Assembly (NCBI GenBank): GCA_016714025.1
Contig: JADJOB010000002.1
Location: 107,501 to 171,500 of the forward strand
From: Saprospiraceae bacterium
GTDB lineage: Bacteria > Bacteroidota > Bacteroidia > Chitinophagales > Saprospiraceae
Direction of reading: 5' to 3'
Length of the DNA: 64,000 bases
Positions within the stretch are counted from its first letter, which is position 1, and each line of letters starts with the position of its first letter. The position numbers and the translations under genes are program-made. Positions 18,507 to 28,133 of this stretch are shown in pieces. Under the pieces are notes generated by a model that was not told the DNA's origin, ran no database searches, and saw nothing but the letters and a program-made list of their open reading frames with translations.

Positions 18507-18577
18507 TAGACGGCATTTAATGTCATTCTGGAAATTTCTGCTGTCTACATCAAGTTAAGTGTAATCAATATACTTAA
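18507..18577. promoter_or_regulatory. Divergent control region with two inverted repeats
   Basis: Between the divergent genes at 18473 and 18581, TAGACGGCA (18507-18515) pairs with TGCTGTCTA (18539-18547), 8 of 9 positions, and TTAAGT (18555-18560) pairs with ACTTAA (18572-18577). These are operator-like sites and could co-regulate the recombinase operon and the VirD4-like gene. Confidence 0.45.
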
Positions 18578-18580
18578 TTC

Positions 18581-19762
18581 ATGGACTATGAAAACACCCC
18601 TAAAAATTTCAATCCTGAAATTACTTACATTGGAGAAACCACATATCGGAATCAGAATAAACGATTCGGGATTAAGCAAGATGATCGGCTCATGCATACC
18701 TACATGATTGGTAAAACCGGAACTGGAAAATCCACATTAATTGAGAATATGATTATGCAAGATATTCAAGTTGGAAGAGGATGTTGTTTACTAGATCCGC
18801 ACGGTGATCTCGTTGAGAAGGTGGTGAAAGCCATTCCTGAAAACCGGAAGGGTGATTTAATTTATTTTAATATACCTGATGCTGGTTTAAAGTTGAAATA
18901 TAACCCATTTAGAAAAGTTAGTATTGAAAAAAGATCATTAGTTGCCTCTGGTATTTTAGATGTTTTCTCAAAATTATGGGATAGTGCTTGGGGTGTTAAG
19001 TTGGAGCATATCTTAAGGCACGCAATTCTCACTTTGTTAGATCAGCCTAAAGCTACTATTGCAGACATTGTAGAAATATTATTGAACAAAGATTTCCGGA
19101 CAGATGCATTAAGGTATGTCAAAAGCGAATCAGTAAAAAAATTCTGGGATCGGGAATTTAAAGAGTATCATAAATACGACCTATTGCCTGTATTGAATAA
19201 AATTGGTGGAATGCTTGTTCATCCGGTTATTAAACGAGTTTTAATTGATAATCCGGATGAAGTATCCTTAAGAAAAGCAATGGACGATAAGAAAATTGTT
19301 CTGGTAAATCTTTCCAAAGGGCATGTTGGAGCTGATGTCTCACACATACTTGGAGCCTTGTTTATTACTTCAATTGCTTCTGCTTCATTCAGCAGAGTAG
19401 ATACAGAAGAAGACAAGAGAGTTCCATTTATGGTCTATGTAGATGAATTCCATAATTTTACCACCTTATCACTAATCGGAATGTTTTCTGAGCTTCGTAA
19501 GTTTAAAGTTGGAATGACAATGGCTCACCAGTATATGGCTCAACTTGATCCTGATATTAAAAGTGCAGTGCTCGGCAATGCTGGAACTATCATTTCATTC
19601 CGTATCGGAACGGAAGACGCAATGTTGATGGCAAAAGAAATGTATCCTGAATTTGATGTTGAGGATTTCATTAATCTACCCAACTACAAAATTTATCTAA
19701 AGCTGATGATTGACGGCAAGCCAAGTAGGCCGTTCAGTGCGGTTACTATAATATCTTCTTAA
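18581..19762 (+). CDS. Short VirD4/TraG-like (TraM-recognition) ATPase
   Basis: A 393-residue P-loop ATPase of the type IV coupling/HerA-like class. Walker A is GKTGTGKST (about 49-57), followed by the family motif LLDPHGD; Walker B FMVYVDEFHNF lies at about 284-294. An arginine/glutamine-rich tail segment (MTMAHQYMAQLDPDI) and GTIISFRIG follow. It has no N-terminal membrane anchor, unlike full VirD4. A second, distinct coupling-protein gene lies at 33899, so this copy may serve the recombinase/replication module. DNA pumping is inferred from the family. Confidence 0.85.
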   Translation: MDYENTPKNFNPEITYIGETTYRNQNKRFGIKQDDRLMHTYMIGKTGTGKSTLIENMIMQDIQVGRGCCLLDPHGDLVEKVVKAIPENRKGDLIYFNIPDAGLKLKYNPFRKVSIEKRSLVASGILDVFSKLWDSAWGVKLEHILRHAILTLLDQPKATIADIVEILLNKDFRTDALRYVKSESVKKFWDREFKEYHKYDLLPVLNKIGGMLVHPVIKRVLIDNPDEVSLRKAMDDKKIVLVNLSKGHVGADVSHILGALFITSIASASFSRVDTEEDKRVPFMVYVDEFHNFTTLSLIGMFSELRKFKVGMTMAHQYMAQLDPDIKSAVLGNAGTIISFRIGTEDAMLMAKEMYPEFDVEDFINLPNYKIYLKLMIDGKPSRPFSAVTIISS

Positions 19763-19871
19763 TTTGAAGTAATAATCTACCACACTATAAAGAGAGGACA
19801 ATTTTAGACAAACCTAGAGGTTGTTCAAAAAATACTGGCATAGTCGACAAATTTTTCCTTATTTTTGCGCG

Positions 19872-20192
19872 GTGAAAAGCTTTACGGTCATATTTAGTTT
19901 TTACTTCATGGCTTTGACATGGGTGCCTTGTTGTGATAAAGACGACTGTAAATTTGAGAGTACCGAGAAATACACTCTTGCAACGACCGACCATTCAAGC
20001 CATGACAACGACACAGAACACTGTTCTCCTTTTTGTATGTGTGTCTGTTGTGGACAATCGGTAACCAATATTTTTTACCCGATTTTTTCTACAAATCTTG
20101 CTCCTCTTTTAACACAAGAGTTTCCCATTTATACACTATCCTTTGCTTCTGAGGATTATTACTTTATTTGGCAACCGCCAAAAATCAGTTAA
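19872..20192 (+). CDS. Small Cys-rich protein, DUF6660-like, of the metal-efflux cassette
   Basis: A 106-residue protein starting at GTG 19872 (then KSFTVIFSFYFMALTWVPC). A hydrophobic signal or anchor segment comes first, then His/Asp-rich sequence and the cluster CSPFCMCVCCGQ (about 68-79), which could bind metal. The open frame extends upstream to an ATG at 19821, but that adds a non-signal-like leader, so the GTG is preferred. Proteins of this shape precede RND metal-efflux genes in Bacteroidota. It lies 97 nt before the CusA-like gene and probably belongs to the same operon. Confidence 0.7.
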   Translation: MKSFTVIFSFYFMALTWVPCCDKDDCKFESTEKYTLATTDHSSHDNDTEHCSPFCMCVCCGQSVTNIFYPIFSTNLAPLLTQEFPIYTLSFASEDYYFIWQPPKIS

Positions 20193-20204
20193 AGAATTCT
20201 TAAA

Positions 20205-20257
20205 ATATTCCGGCTACGGAATATAAGCTTGAATGCTTGTTGAGCGAATACTCAACA
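20205..20257 (+). promoter_or_regulatory. Two stem-loops in the leader of the efflux pump gene
   Basis: ATATTCCG-GCTA-CGGAATAT (20205-20224) and TGTTGAG-CGAATA-CTCAACA (20238-20257) are two perfect hairpins, 14 nt apart, between the Cys-rich gene and the ATG at 20290. No U-run follows. They may set expression differences inside the operon (processing or stability) or act as a leader element. Confidence 0.5.
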
Positions 20258-20289
20258 GGTCATTTCTATATTCTTTAATTTATTTAAAT

Positions 20290-23200
20290 ATGTTAGATAA
20301 AATCATTGCTTTTAGTATAAAAAATAAATTCATCATAGGATTGATGACACTTACCCTCATTATCTGGGGAGTATGGAGCGCAAGCAAATTACCTATAGAT
20401 GCCCTTCCTGATATTACGAACAACCAGGTACAAATAATAACACTCTGCCCGACACTTGCCGGACAAGAAGTGGAACAATTGGTAACATATCCCATTGAAC
20501 AAAGCATTGCCAACTTACCCGATCTTGAGGAGCTAAGAAGTATTTCTCGCTTTGGCCTTTCGGTGATCACCGCTGTCTTTGATGACAAAGTAGATATCTA
20601 TTTTGCCCGACAACTTATCAATGAAAAACTCAAAGAAGCAGAAGAAAAAATTCCAAAAGGAATTGGTACCCCTGAATTAGCACCAGTAAGTACCGGATTA
20701 GGAGAGGTATATCAATATATCATTCATCCGAAAAAAGGCAGCGAAGATAAATATACTGCAATGGATCTCCGCACTATGCAGGACTGGATTGTTGCACGTC
20801 AATTATACGGCACTCCAGGTATTGCAGAAGTAAATAGTTTTGGCGGTCAACTCAAGCAATACGAAGTTGCTGTAAATCCAGACCGAATGGTAGCAATGGG
20901 AATAAGCATTCCTGAAATATTTTCAGCATTGGAAAAAAACAATGAAAACACAGGAGGAGCATACATTGATAAAAAACCCAATGCTTATTTTATACGAGGA
21001 GTTGGTTTGATTGGCTCATTTGAAGATATCAAAAATATAGCAGTAAAAAATAGCCCTAACGGAATACCAATCTTAATTAAAGATGTGGCAGATGTGCGTT
21101 TGGGATTTGCGGTTCGTTATGGGGCGCTTACTTATAATGGGGAGGTAGATGCAGTTGGTGGTGTAGTTATGATGCTAAAAGGAGCAAACAGTGCGGAAGT
21201 AGTAAACCGTGTTAAAGAGAAAATGAAAACTATTCAAAAATCATTGCCTCCTGATGTAGTCATTGAGCCTTATTTAGATAGAACTGATTTAGTGAATCGT
21301 GCTATTTCAACAGTTGAAAAAAACCTTATTGAAGGCGCACTCATAGTAATTTTTATACTGGTTTTGTTTCTCGGAAATCTCCGTGCAGGTTTGATAGTCG
21401 CATCAGCTATCCCACTATCCATGTTGTTTGCTTTGGGAATGATGAATGTATTTGGAGTAAGTGTTAACCTGATGAGTTTAGGGGCTATTGATTTCGGTTT
21501 AATTGTAGATGGTGCTGTCATTATTGTTGAAAGTATTTTTCACCGAATCACTACAAGTCATTTGCAGAGTGGTAAAACAGAACTTACCACAAGACAAATG
21601 GATGAAACCGTTTTCGAAAGCGCAAGACGAATGATGAATTCCGCTGCATTCGGACAAATAATTATTCTTATTGTGTATTTACCAATTCTTTCTTTGATAG
21701 GAATTGAAGGAAAAATGTTTGGCCCGATGGCTCAAACTGTTTCGTTTGCGATACTTGGTGCCTTTATACTTTCATTGACTTATATTCCGATGGTATCTTC
21801 TCTTTTTCTTAGTAAGAAAATAGTTCATAAAAAAAATATATCCGACAGGATGATGGAATTTTTTCAAAACATTTATGCACCGCTCTTACAAAGAGCTATT
21901 AAAGCTAAAATTTATGTCGTGGGATTAACAGTAGCCATATTCTTACTCACATCTTTTATTTTTTCAAGAATGGGCGGTGAATTTATTCCCACCTTAGCTG
22001 AAGGTGATTTTGCATTTCATTGCATATTATCTCAAGGCACTTCATTATCTCAAAGTATAGAAACATCTATGCAGGCATCACGATTAATCAAAGAATTTGA
22101 TGAGGTAAAAATGGTCGTTGGCAAAACGGGTAGTGCCGAAGTTCCTACTGATCCTATGCCACCCGAAGCTAGCGATATGATGATCATTCTTAAACCGCAA
22201 AGCGAATGGAAACGGAAAATTTCTTACGATGATCTTGCCGATGAAATATTCGAAAAATTGGAAAACATTCCAGGTGTTTTCTTTGAAAAAAGCCAGCCCA
22301 TACAAATGCGATTTAATGAACTTATGACTGGTATTCGTCAGGATGTTGCTGTAAAAATATTTGGTGAAAATATGGATACACTTTTATCGTATGCCAATAA
22401 GGTTAATAACATAGTCCAAAGAGTGGAGGGTGCCACTGCTCCAAGTGTAGAACGGGTTGCAGGTTTACCTCAAATAGTTATCAACTATAATCGCGCTCAA
22501 ATCGCCAACTACGGTCTCAATATTGAAGACATTAATCATATTGTAAGTACCGCTTTTGCAGGAGGAGAAGCAGGTGTTGTGTTTGAAAACGAGCGTAAAT
22601 TCGATTTGGTGGTTAGACTGGACAGTACCCATAGAAACAATATTGAAGATGTAAGCCATTTATACATTCCTACTGCCAATGGAACTCAAATTCCTTTATC
22701 ACAAGTAGCGGAAATAAAAATGGAATTGGGCCCTGCGCAAATAAGCCGTGAGGATGGTAAGCGCAGAATTGTGGTTGGTTTTAATGTGAAAGATCGAGAT
22801 GTAGAAAGTGTAGTAAAAGATATTCAAAATCAACTTAATGAAAAGGTCAAATTACCTGAGGGATATTATTATACTTATGGAGGAACTTTCGAAAATTTAC
22901 AAGCGGCGTCAGCCCGTTTGATGATTGCTGTACCAGTTGCTCTAGCCCTGATATTCATGCTTCTCTATTTTACATTCACATCTGTAAAGCAAGCAACTCT
23001 CATTTTCACAGCAATTCCAATGGCTGCCATTGGTGGTGTCTTCGCGTTGTTGCTTCGCGATATGCCTTTTAGCATATCAGCAGGTGTTGGTTTTATTGCC
23101 TTGTTTGGCGTGGCCGTCTTAAACGGAATTGTATTGGTCAGCACATTTAATCAATTAGAGAAAGATGGTGTAAACGATATTTTTCAAAGAATTAAAGAAG

Positions 23201-24663
23201 GAACTAAAATCCGTTTGCGACCAGTCCTTATGACAGCGGCAGTTGCCTCACTTGGTTTTTTACCAATGGCTCTTTCTCATGGTGCAGGTGCGGAAGTGCA
23301 AAAGCCTTTGGCAACCGTGGTAATTGGTGGCCTGATTACAGCAACTTTTCTTACACTTTTTGTTTTACCATTACTGTATTTGATTTTTTCTTCGCAACGA
23401 AAAAGAAAAGTCAACCAGGGTATTTCAACATTATGCCTACTAGTTTTTGGGTTGTTCTTTTCTCAAAATGCAAATGCCCAGATTTCTCTAAAACAATTAA
23501 GTATAGATGATGCATTAAGTGTTGCATTGAAAAACAATTTAGAGCTTCAATCTCGGCAACTCAATGTGCAATCTTCCCGCATTATAAAAAAATCTGTTTT
23601 TGAATTGCCAAAAACTAATGTAAACTTTCAATTTGGGCAATACAATAGCATTAATCAGGATAAAGCATTTCAGATCACTCAATCCATTCCATTCCCGACT
23701 TACTATACGGCAAAAGCCAGGCTATATAATGCCGAATTACAAGGAAGTCAATTTCAAATGCAAATGTCGGAAAGTGAAATTAAAGCTCAGGTGCAATATT
23801 GGTTTTATCAATTACTGTATTTGCAAAATGCAAAAAAACAATTAAAGTCATTAGACAGTTTGTATATTGATTTCGTAAGTGCTGCCGATTTGCGATATAA
23901 AACTGGTGAAACAAATTTACTGGAAAAAGCCACTGCTGAAACAAAACGAGGGCAACTATCACTTATAATTAAACAAAATGAAACAGAAGCGATAATGGCT
24001 TATGCATCGCTTAAAACCTTATTGAATACGAGTGAAGATTTTGCGATTCGTGCCAATGACAATTATCAACCGTTAATCCTAAATATTTCGTTTGATATAT
24101 CACTAATAGCTAACAATCCATCACTGTTAGTTTTATATCAGCAGGCTCTCATTGCAGAGCAGAATAGAAAAGTAGAAATCTCATCCACTTTTCCAGATTT
24201 GAATGTGGGCTATTTCAATCAGTCTTTAATAGGTACACAAACCGTAAATGGAATGGAAGTGTATTATGATGGGAGCAAACGATTTCAAGGTTTCAATGTA
24301 GGTGTAGGCATACCATTAACTTTTTTTAGTAACTCGGCAAAAATAAAATCGCTGGATTACAAACGCGCAGCTTTGCAAATGGAAGCTGATAATGGAAAAC
24401 TTCAACTCCAAGCTAAACTACAAAATGCTTTTGAGCTATATAATCAGAACTTGTCACAATACAACTATTACAAATCAAGTGCCTTGCCTAATGCAGAAAT
24501 AATTATTAATACGGCAAAAACAGCTTACAACAGTGGGGCCGTCGGCTATATTGAATACTTACAGGCTTTGCAGACGGCTGCTGATGTCCAATTAAATTAT
24601 CTGCAAGCCATCAATCAGCTCAACCAATCTATTATCAATATCAATTTCTTAATCAACAAGTAA
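20290..24663 (+). CDS. CusA/CzcA-family RND metal efflux pump fused to a TolC-like outer-membrane factor
   Basis: A 1457-residue fusion. Residues 1 to about 1035 form a complete heavy-metal efflux RND transporter (MLDKIIAFSIKNKF start, GQEVEQLVTYPIEQS, the TM4 segment NLMSLGAIDFGLIVDGAVII with its conserved acidic residues, and 12 predicted membrane helices). From about 1040 a signal-peptide-like segment (LCLLVFGLFFSQNANAQ) leads into a TolC-type outer-membrane efflux protein. The internal signal segment implies re-entry into the membrane and export of the TolC part. The ATG at 20290 fits the family start better than the upstream ATG at 20233. The GAID...D pattern fits the Zn/Co/Cd (HME1-like) group rather than Cu/Ag, but substrate is inferred. 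Confidence 0.93.
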   Translation: MLDKIIAFSIKNKFIIGLMTLTLIIWGVWSASKLPIDALPDITNNQVQIITLCPTLAGQEVEQLVTYPIEQSIANLPDLEELRSISRFGLSVITAVFDDKVDIYFARQLINEKLKEAEEKIPKGIGTPELAPVSTGLGEVYQYIIHPKKGSEDKYTAMDLRTMQDWIVARQLYGTPGIAEVNSFGGQLKQYEVAVNPDRMVAMGISIPEIFSALEKNNENTGGAYIDKKPNAYFIRGVGLIGSFEDIKNIAVKNSPNGIPILIKDVADVRLGFAVRYGALTYNGEVDAVGGVVMMLKGANSAEVVNRVKEKMKTIQKSLPPDVVIEPYLDRTDLVNRAISTVEKNLIEGALIVIFILVLFLGNLRAGLIVASAIPLSMLFALGMMNVFGVSVNLMSLGAIDFGLIVDGAVIIVESIFHRITTSHLQSGKTELTTRQMDETVFESARRMMNSAAFGQIIILIVYLPILSLIGIEGKMFGPMAQTVSFAILGAFILSLTYIPMVSSLFLSKKIVHKKNISDRMMEFFQNIYAPLLQRAIKAKIYVVGLTVAIFLLTSFIFSRMGGEFIPTLAEGDFAFHCILSQGTSLSQSIETSMQASRLIKEFDEVKMVVGKTGSAEVPTDPMPPEASDMMIILKPQSEWKRKISYDDLADEIFEKLENIPGVFFEKSQPIQMRFNELMTGIRQDVAVKIFGENMDTLLSYANKVNNIVQRVEGATAPSVERVAGLPQIVINYNRAQIANYGLNIEDINHIVSTAFAGGEAGVVFENERKFDLVVRLDSTHRNNIEDVSHLYIPTANGTQIPLSQVAEIKMELGPAQISREDGKRRIVVGFNVKDRDVESVVKDIQNQLNEKVKLPEGYYYTYGGTFENLQAASARLMIAVPVALALIFMLLYFTFTSVKQATLIFTAIPMAAIGGVFALLLRDMPFSISAGVGFIALFGVAVLNGIVLVSTFNQLEKDGVNDIFQRIKEGTKIRLRPVLMTAAVASLGFLPMALSHGAGAEVQKPLATVVIGGLITATFLTLFVLPLLYLIFSSQRKRKVNQGISTLCLLVFGLFFSQNANAQISLKQLSIDDALSVALKNNLELQSRQLNVQSSRIIKKSVFELPKTNVNFQFGQYNSINQDKAFQITQSIPFPTYYTAKARLYNAELQGSQFQMQMSESEIKAQVQYWFYQLLYLQNAKKQLKSLDSLYIDFVSAADLRYKTGETNLLEKATAETKRGQLSLIIKQNETEAIMAYASLKTLLNTSEDFAIRANDNYQPLILNISFDISLIANNPSLLVLYQQALIAEQNRKVEISSTFPDLNVGYFNQSLIGTQTVNGMEVYYDGSKRFQGFNVGVGIPLTFFSNSAKIKSLDYKRAALQMEADNGKLQLQAKLQNAFELYNQNLSQYNYYKSSALPNAEIIINTAKTAYNSGAVGYIEYLQALQTAADVQLNYLQAINQLNQSIININFLINK

Positions 24664-24673
24664 ATTTAAAAAA

Positions 24674-25984
24674 ATGAATAAATTAATAATCATCATATCT
24701 TTTGCAACTGCAAGCTGGTTGCTTACTTCTTGTCAAAAACACAAAGAAAAAGACGGACATAATCATGGAGAAGAAGCCGTGCATTCTGAAGAATCGCACA
24801 TTGAACACGAAAACGAAAATACAACAATGCTGACGGCTGAGCAAATGAAATCCATAAAAATTGAATTAAGTAGTATCGAGAAAAAGCAACTTACTGCATC
24901 ACTCAAAGTAAATGGACTGCTGAAAGTGCCCAATCAAAATAAAGCTAATGCAACAGCCTTATTGGGTGGTGTAATAAAATCAATATTGGTGCAGACGGGC
25001 AATTCCGTTAGAAAAGGACAAGTGCTGGCGACAATCACTAATAATTCTTTTATTACCATGCAAGAAGAATTGATTTCAGTTTCCGCTAAAACTGATTTGG
25101 CACAATTAGAATACAATCGCCAAAAAGAATTGATACAAGGTAATGCTGGAGCATTAAAAAACTTGCAAACAACAGAAACTGAATTAAAAATATTGAAATC
25201 CCGAAAAGCGAGCTTGCAAAAGCAATTAGAACTTATTGGAATAAATTCCGCCTCACTCACAAGCGAGAACATTCAATCTGTTGTAAACATCACAAGTCCT
25301 ATCAGTGGCACTATAAGTACTGTTTTGATAAATATCGGTAGCTATGTTGATGCAAGCAACCCCATTGCGGAAATAGTGGATAATAATCAACTTCATTTGG
25401 ATTTATATGTATACGAAAAGGATTTGAAAAAACTCAAAGTAGGTCAAACCATCCACTTTACGCTTACCAATAATCCAGGTAAAGAATACGATGCTGAGGT
25501 CTATGCAATTAGCAATACGTTTGAGCAAAACACCAAAGCGGTTGCTGTGCACGCAATGGTGAAAGGCAACAAGCAAGGATTGATTGATGGCATGAGTATC
25601 ACTGCATTGATTAGCTTAGAAAACGCTACGGTAGATGCGGTTCCAACAAATGCCATTGTAAACCACGAAGGACAGGATTATATTTTTATCGTTACTGATG
25701 CGCATAGCGAAGCAGAACACCATGAACACAATGAAGCCGGAGAAGATACGCAACAACATGATGAGCATGGCCATAAGCACAACGAAAAAGAAAAAAACGG
25801 GCATGATGAAAAAGAAGACGGAACGACATTTGAAAAAATTCCAATCCGAAAAGGTACTTCTGATGTGGGATACAGTGAAATAACCTTACTTAAAGAAATA
25901 CCAAAAGACGCAAGAATAGTTACGAATGGCGCTTTTTTTATTTTAGCGAAAATGACAAATAAGGGAGAAGGACATGAACATTAA
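24674..25984 (+). CDS. CusB/CzcB-family periplasmic adaptor lipoprotein with His-rich tracts
   Basis: A 436-residue membrane-fusion protein linking the RND pump to its outer-membrane factor. The N-terminus is a lipoprotein signal (LLTSCQKH, lipobox Cys at about 20). Two His-rich tracts are visible: HNHGEE...HSEESHIEHE at about 30-48, and a longer one at about 340-385, both likely metal-binding. The barrel-sandwich/hairpin core includes LLGGVIKSILVQTGNSVRKGQVLATI and the second half VVNITSPISGTISTVLINIGSYV. It starts 10 nt after the pump gene, clearly the same operon. Confidence 0.92.
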   Translation: MNKLIIIISFATASWLLTSCQKHKEKDGHNHGEEAVHSEESHIEHENENTTMLTAEQMKSIKIELSSIEKKQLTASLKVNGLLKVPNQNKANATALLGGVIKSILVQTGNSVRKGQVLATITNNSFITMQEELISVSAKTDLAQLEYNRQKELIQGNAGALKNLQTTETELKILKSRKASLQKQLELIGINSASLTSENIQSVVNITSPISGTISTVLINIGSYVDASNPIAEIVDNNQLHLDLYVYEKDLKKLKVGQTIHFTLTNNPGKEYDAEVYAISNTFEQNTKAVAVHAMVKGNKQGLIDGMSITALISLENATVDAVPTNAIVNHEGQDYIFIVTDAHSEAEHHEHNEAGEDTQQHDEHGHKHNEKEKNGHDEKEDGTTFEKIPIRKGTSDVGYSEITLLKEIPKDARIVTNGAFFILAKMTNKGEGHEH

Positions 25985-26162
25985 TATCATTGTGAATTAA
26001 AACGAAAACAATTAAATAATTTAAACCAATTTTATGGATAACGATAGGTGCTTTTATTTGTTTATTTTTTATTAGCCCTAAATAAAAAAGGAACTCTTCC
26101 TTTAAATAAAAAGGAATATTCAATTCATTTCAATTGATCTTTAGAAAACAAAATAAATAAAA

Positions 26163-28049
26163 ATGAAATTACCGATAAATGACAAGAAATTTTTATTTCT
26201 TCTTTTCGCAATTCTTATTGTGATTGCACTAGAGGTATTATCCATTATTGGCATAGAAATTCCCATGCCCTATGCCCCGTTTGTATTCTTAGTTTTTATT
26301 CTAGGCTTAGGTTATGGCGTAATCTGGAATGGTCTTAAAGCTGCAGCAAAACTAAATTTTAGCAATATTAACCTCTTGATGCTCATTGCAGTGATTGGGG
26401 CATTTTATCTGAAGGAATTTTCTGAAGCTGCAGTATTGACCGTTTTATATGTTTTAGGTGAACGTCTGGAAGATATTGGTATCGAAAATTCAAAATCCGC
26501 CTTAGATGATTTAGTTAGTAAAGCGCCGAAAGCTGGTTTTGTGAAGGCAGCAAACACAATGGTTTCAATTGATAAAATTTCTGTTGGAACAATTATTCAG
26601 GTAAAGCCAGGTGAAATGATTCCACTTGACGGAAGAATTATAACGGGAGAAACTAGCGTGGATGAGTCTTCTATTACTGGAGAACCCATTCCAAAAGACA
26701 AGCACAGAGGCGATTTGCTTTTCGCAGGAACACTAAACAAGAATGGATTTGTTGAAATGGAAACAACAAAACTTTCTGCTGATACTACTTTTTCTAAAAT
26801 AATCCGACTCACTTTTGAAGCATCAGCCAACAAAAGTGATACGCAAAAATTCATTCAACAGTTTTCAAAGTATTATACTCCTTCCATTATTTTTCTTTCT
26901 GTTTTGATGTTAGTAATTCCTGCCTTTGTATTGAACCTTGATTTTGACCATTGGCTCTTGCAAGCCATTACTTTATTGGTAATTGCTTGTCCTTGCGCTT
27001 TGGTCATTTCTACACCCGTGGCTATATATTCTGCTATCGGTAATGCATCTGCGAAAGGAGCACTGATAAAAGGTGGAAAATATATAGAAGCGTTGGCAAA
27101 GATTAAAGTCATTGCATTAGACAAAACCAGAACCATTACATTCGGAAATCCAATCGTCTCAGATGTATTTCCTCTAAATGATACAAGTCGTGAAGAGCTT
27201 TTAGCCTGTACAGCAGGTGCAGAATTATTTTCTGAACATCCATTGGCACAAGCAATTGTAGATGCAAGTAAAAAAGAAGGTTTTGAACCTCACAAAGCAG
27301 AATCTTTTAAAAGCATAATGGGAAAAGGTGCTACTGCAAAATGTTTAGTGTGTGAGGATGAAACCATATTTGTAGGTAAACTCGAATTCATAAAAGAACA
27401 CCAGCCCATAGATAAAGAAGCAGAAAAAATTGTTGAGCAGCTTTCAGCAGAAGGCAAAACAAGTGTAGTTGTTAGTTTTGGTAATGGTGTAGCAGGTATT
27501 ATCGGATTGATGGACGAAATAAAACCTGAAAGCGCAGAAGCATTAAAACAGTTCGAAGCAATGAATATTGAACCCATCATGCTTACTGGTGACAATGAAA
27601 AAGCAGCTCATTATGTGGCTCATCAAGTAGGCATCAAAAAAGTCTTTGGAGGGTTGCTTCCGGAAAACAAGTCCGATAAAATCCAAGAATTATTGAAACA
27701 ATATCAATATGTAGCTATGGTTGGAGACGGTATTAATGATGCCCCTGCATTGGCTTTAAGTACTGTTGGTATTGCAATGGGTGCGGCGGGTAGCGATTCA
27801 GCCATTGAAACTGCAAACATTGCATTGATGAATGATAAACTTTCACTCATCCCATTTCTTATTCGTCTCAGTAAAAAAACATTACAAAGAATAAAATTCA
27901 ACACCATCGGAGCTATTGCTGTAAAACTTATCTTTATCATATTGGCTTTTAGTGGTTACAGTAATTTAGTTTTAGCCATTGCCGCTGATGTAGGGGTAAC
28001 ATTAATTGTAATCCTGACAAGTTTACGTTTGATGAATTACAAAGAATAA
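26163..28049 (+). CDS. P1B-type metal-transporting ATPase (Zn/Cd/Pb class signature)
   Basis: A 628-residue heavy-metal P-type ATPase without an N-terminal HMA/CxxC domain. The TM6 metal site CPC at 276-278 is followed by SxP at 283-285 (CPC-x4-SxP), and the C-terminal helix carries ADVG; both fit the P1B-2 Zn/Cd/Pb class. SITGEP, SEHP (nucleotide domain), LTGDN and MVGDGINDAP are intact. The phosphorylation motif reads DKTRT (D320-T324) rather than the usual DKTGT, from an AGA codon at 27129. That may reflect a subfamily or a damaged pump. It follows the adaptor gene after about 180 nt and is probably co-regulated. Confidence 0.93.
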   Translation: MKLPINDKKFLFLLFAILIVIALEVLSIIGIEIPMPYAPFVFLVFILGLGYGVIWNGLKAAAKLNFSNINLLMLIAVIGAFYLKEFSEAAVLTVLYVLGERLEDIGIENSKSALDDLVSKAPKAGFVKAANTMVSIDKISVGTIIQVKPGEMIPLDGRIITGETSVDESSITGEPIPKDKHRGDLLFAGTLNKNGFVEMETTKLSADTTFSKIIRLTFEASANKSDTQKFIQQFSKYYTPSIIFLSVLMLVIPAFVLNLDFDHWLLQAITLLVIACPCALVISTPVAIYSAIGNASAKGALIKGGKYIEALAKIKVIALDKTRTITFGNPIVSDVFPLNDTSREELLACTAGAELFSEHPLAQAIVDASKKEGFEPHKAESFKSIMGKGATAKCLVCEDETIFVGKLEFIKEHQPIDKEAEKIVEQLSAEGKTSVVVSFGNGVAGIIGLMDEIKPESAEALKQFEAMNIEPIMLTGDNEKAAHYVAHQVGIKKVFGGLLPENKSDKIQELLKQYQYVAMVGDGINDAPALALSTVGIAMGAAGSDSAIETANIALMNDKLSLIPFLIRLSKKTLQRIKFNTIGAIAVKLIFIILAFSGYSNLVLAIAADVGVTLIVILTSLRLMNYKE

Positions 28050-28133
28050 ATGAAAATCACTTTATTAAGAAATAAGATTTTTTGAGACAGAGTATTCAAG
28101 TGAGGAACAGATTAAATGACATAAAAGTCGTTT

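Noticed and set aside
26087..26103. Hairpin AAAGGAA-CTC-TTCCTTT as terminator after the adaptor gene
   Set aside because: It is followed by A-rich, not T-rich, sequence on the plus strand, and no minus-strand gene ends there.
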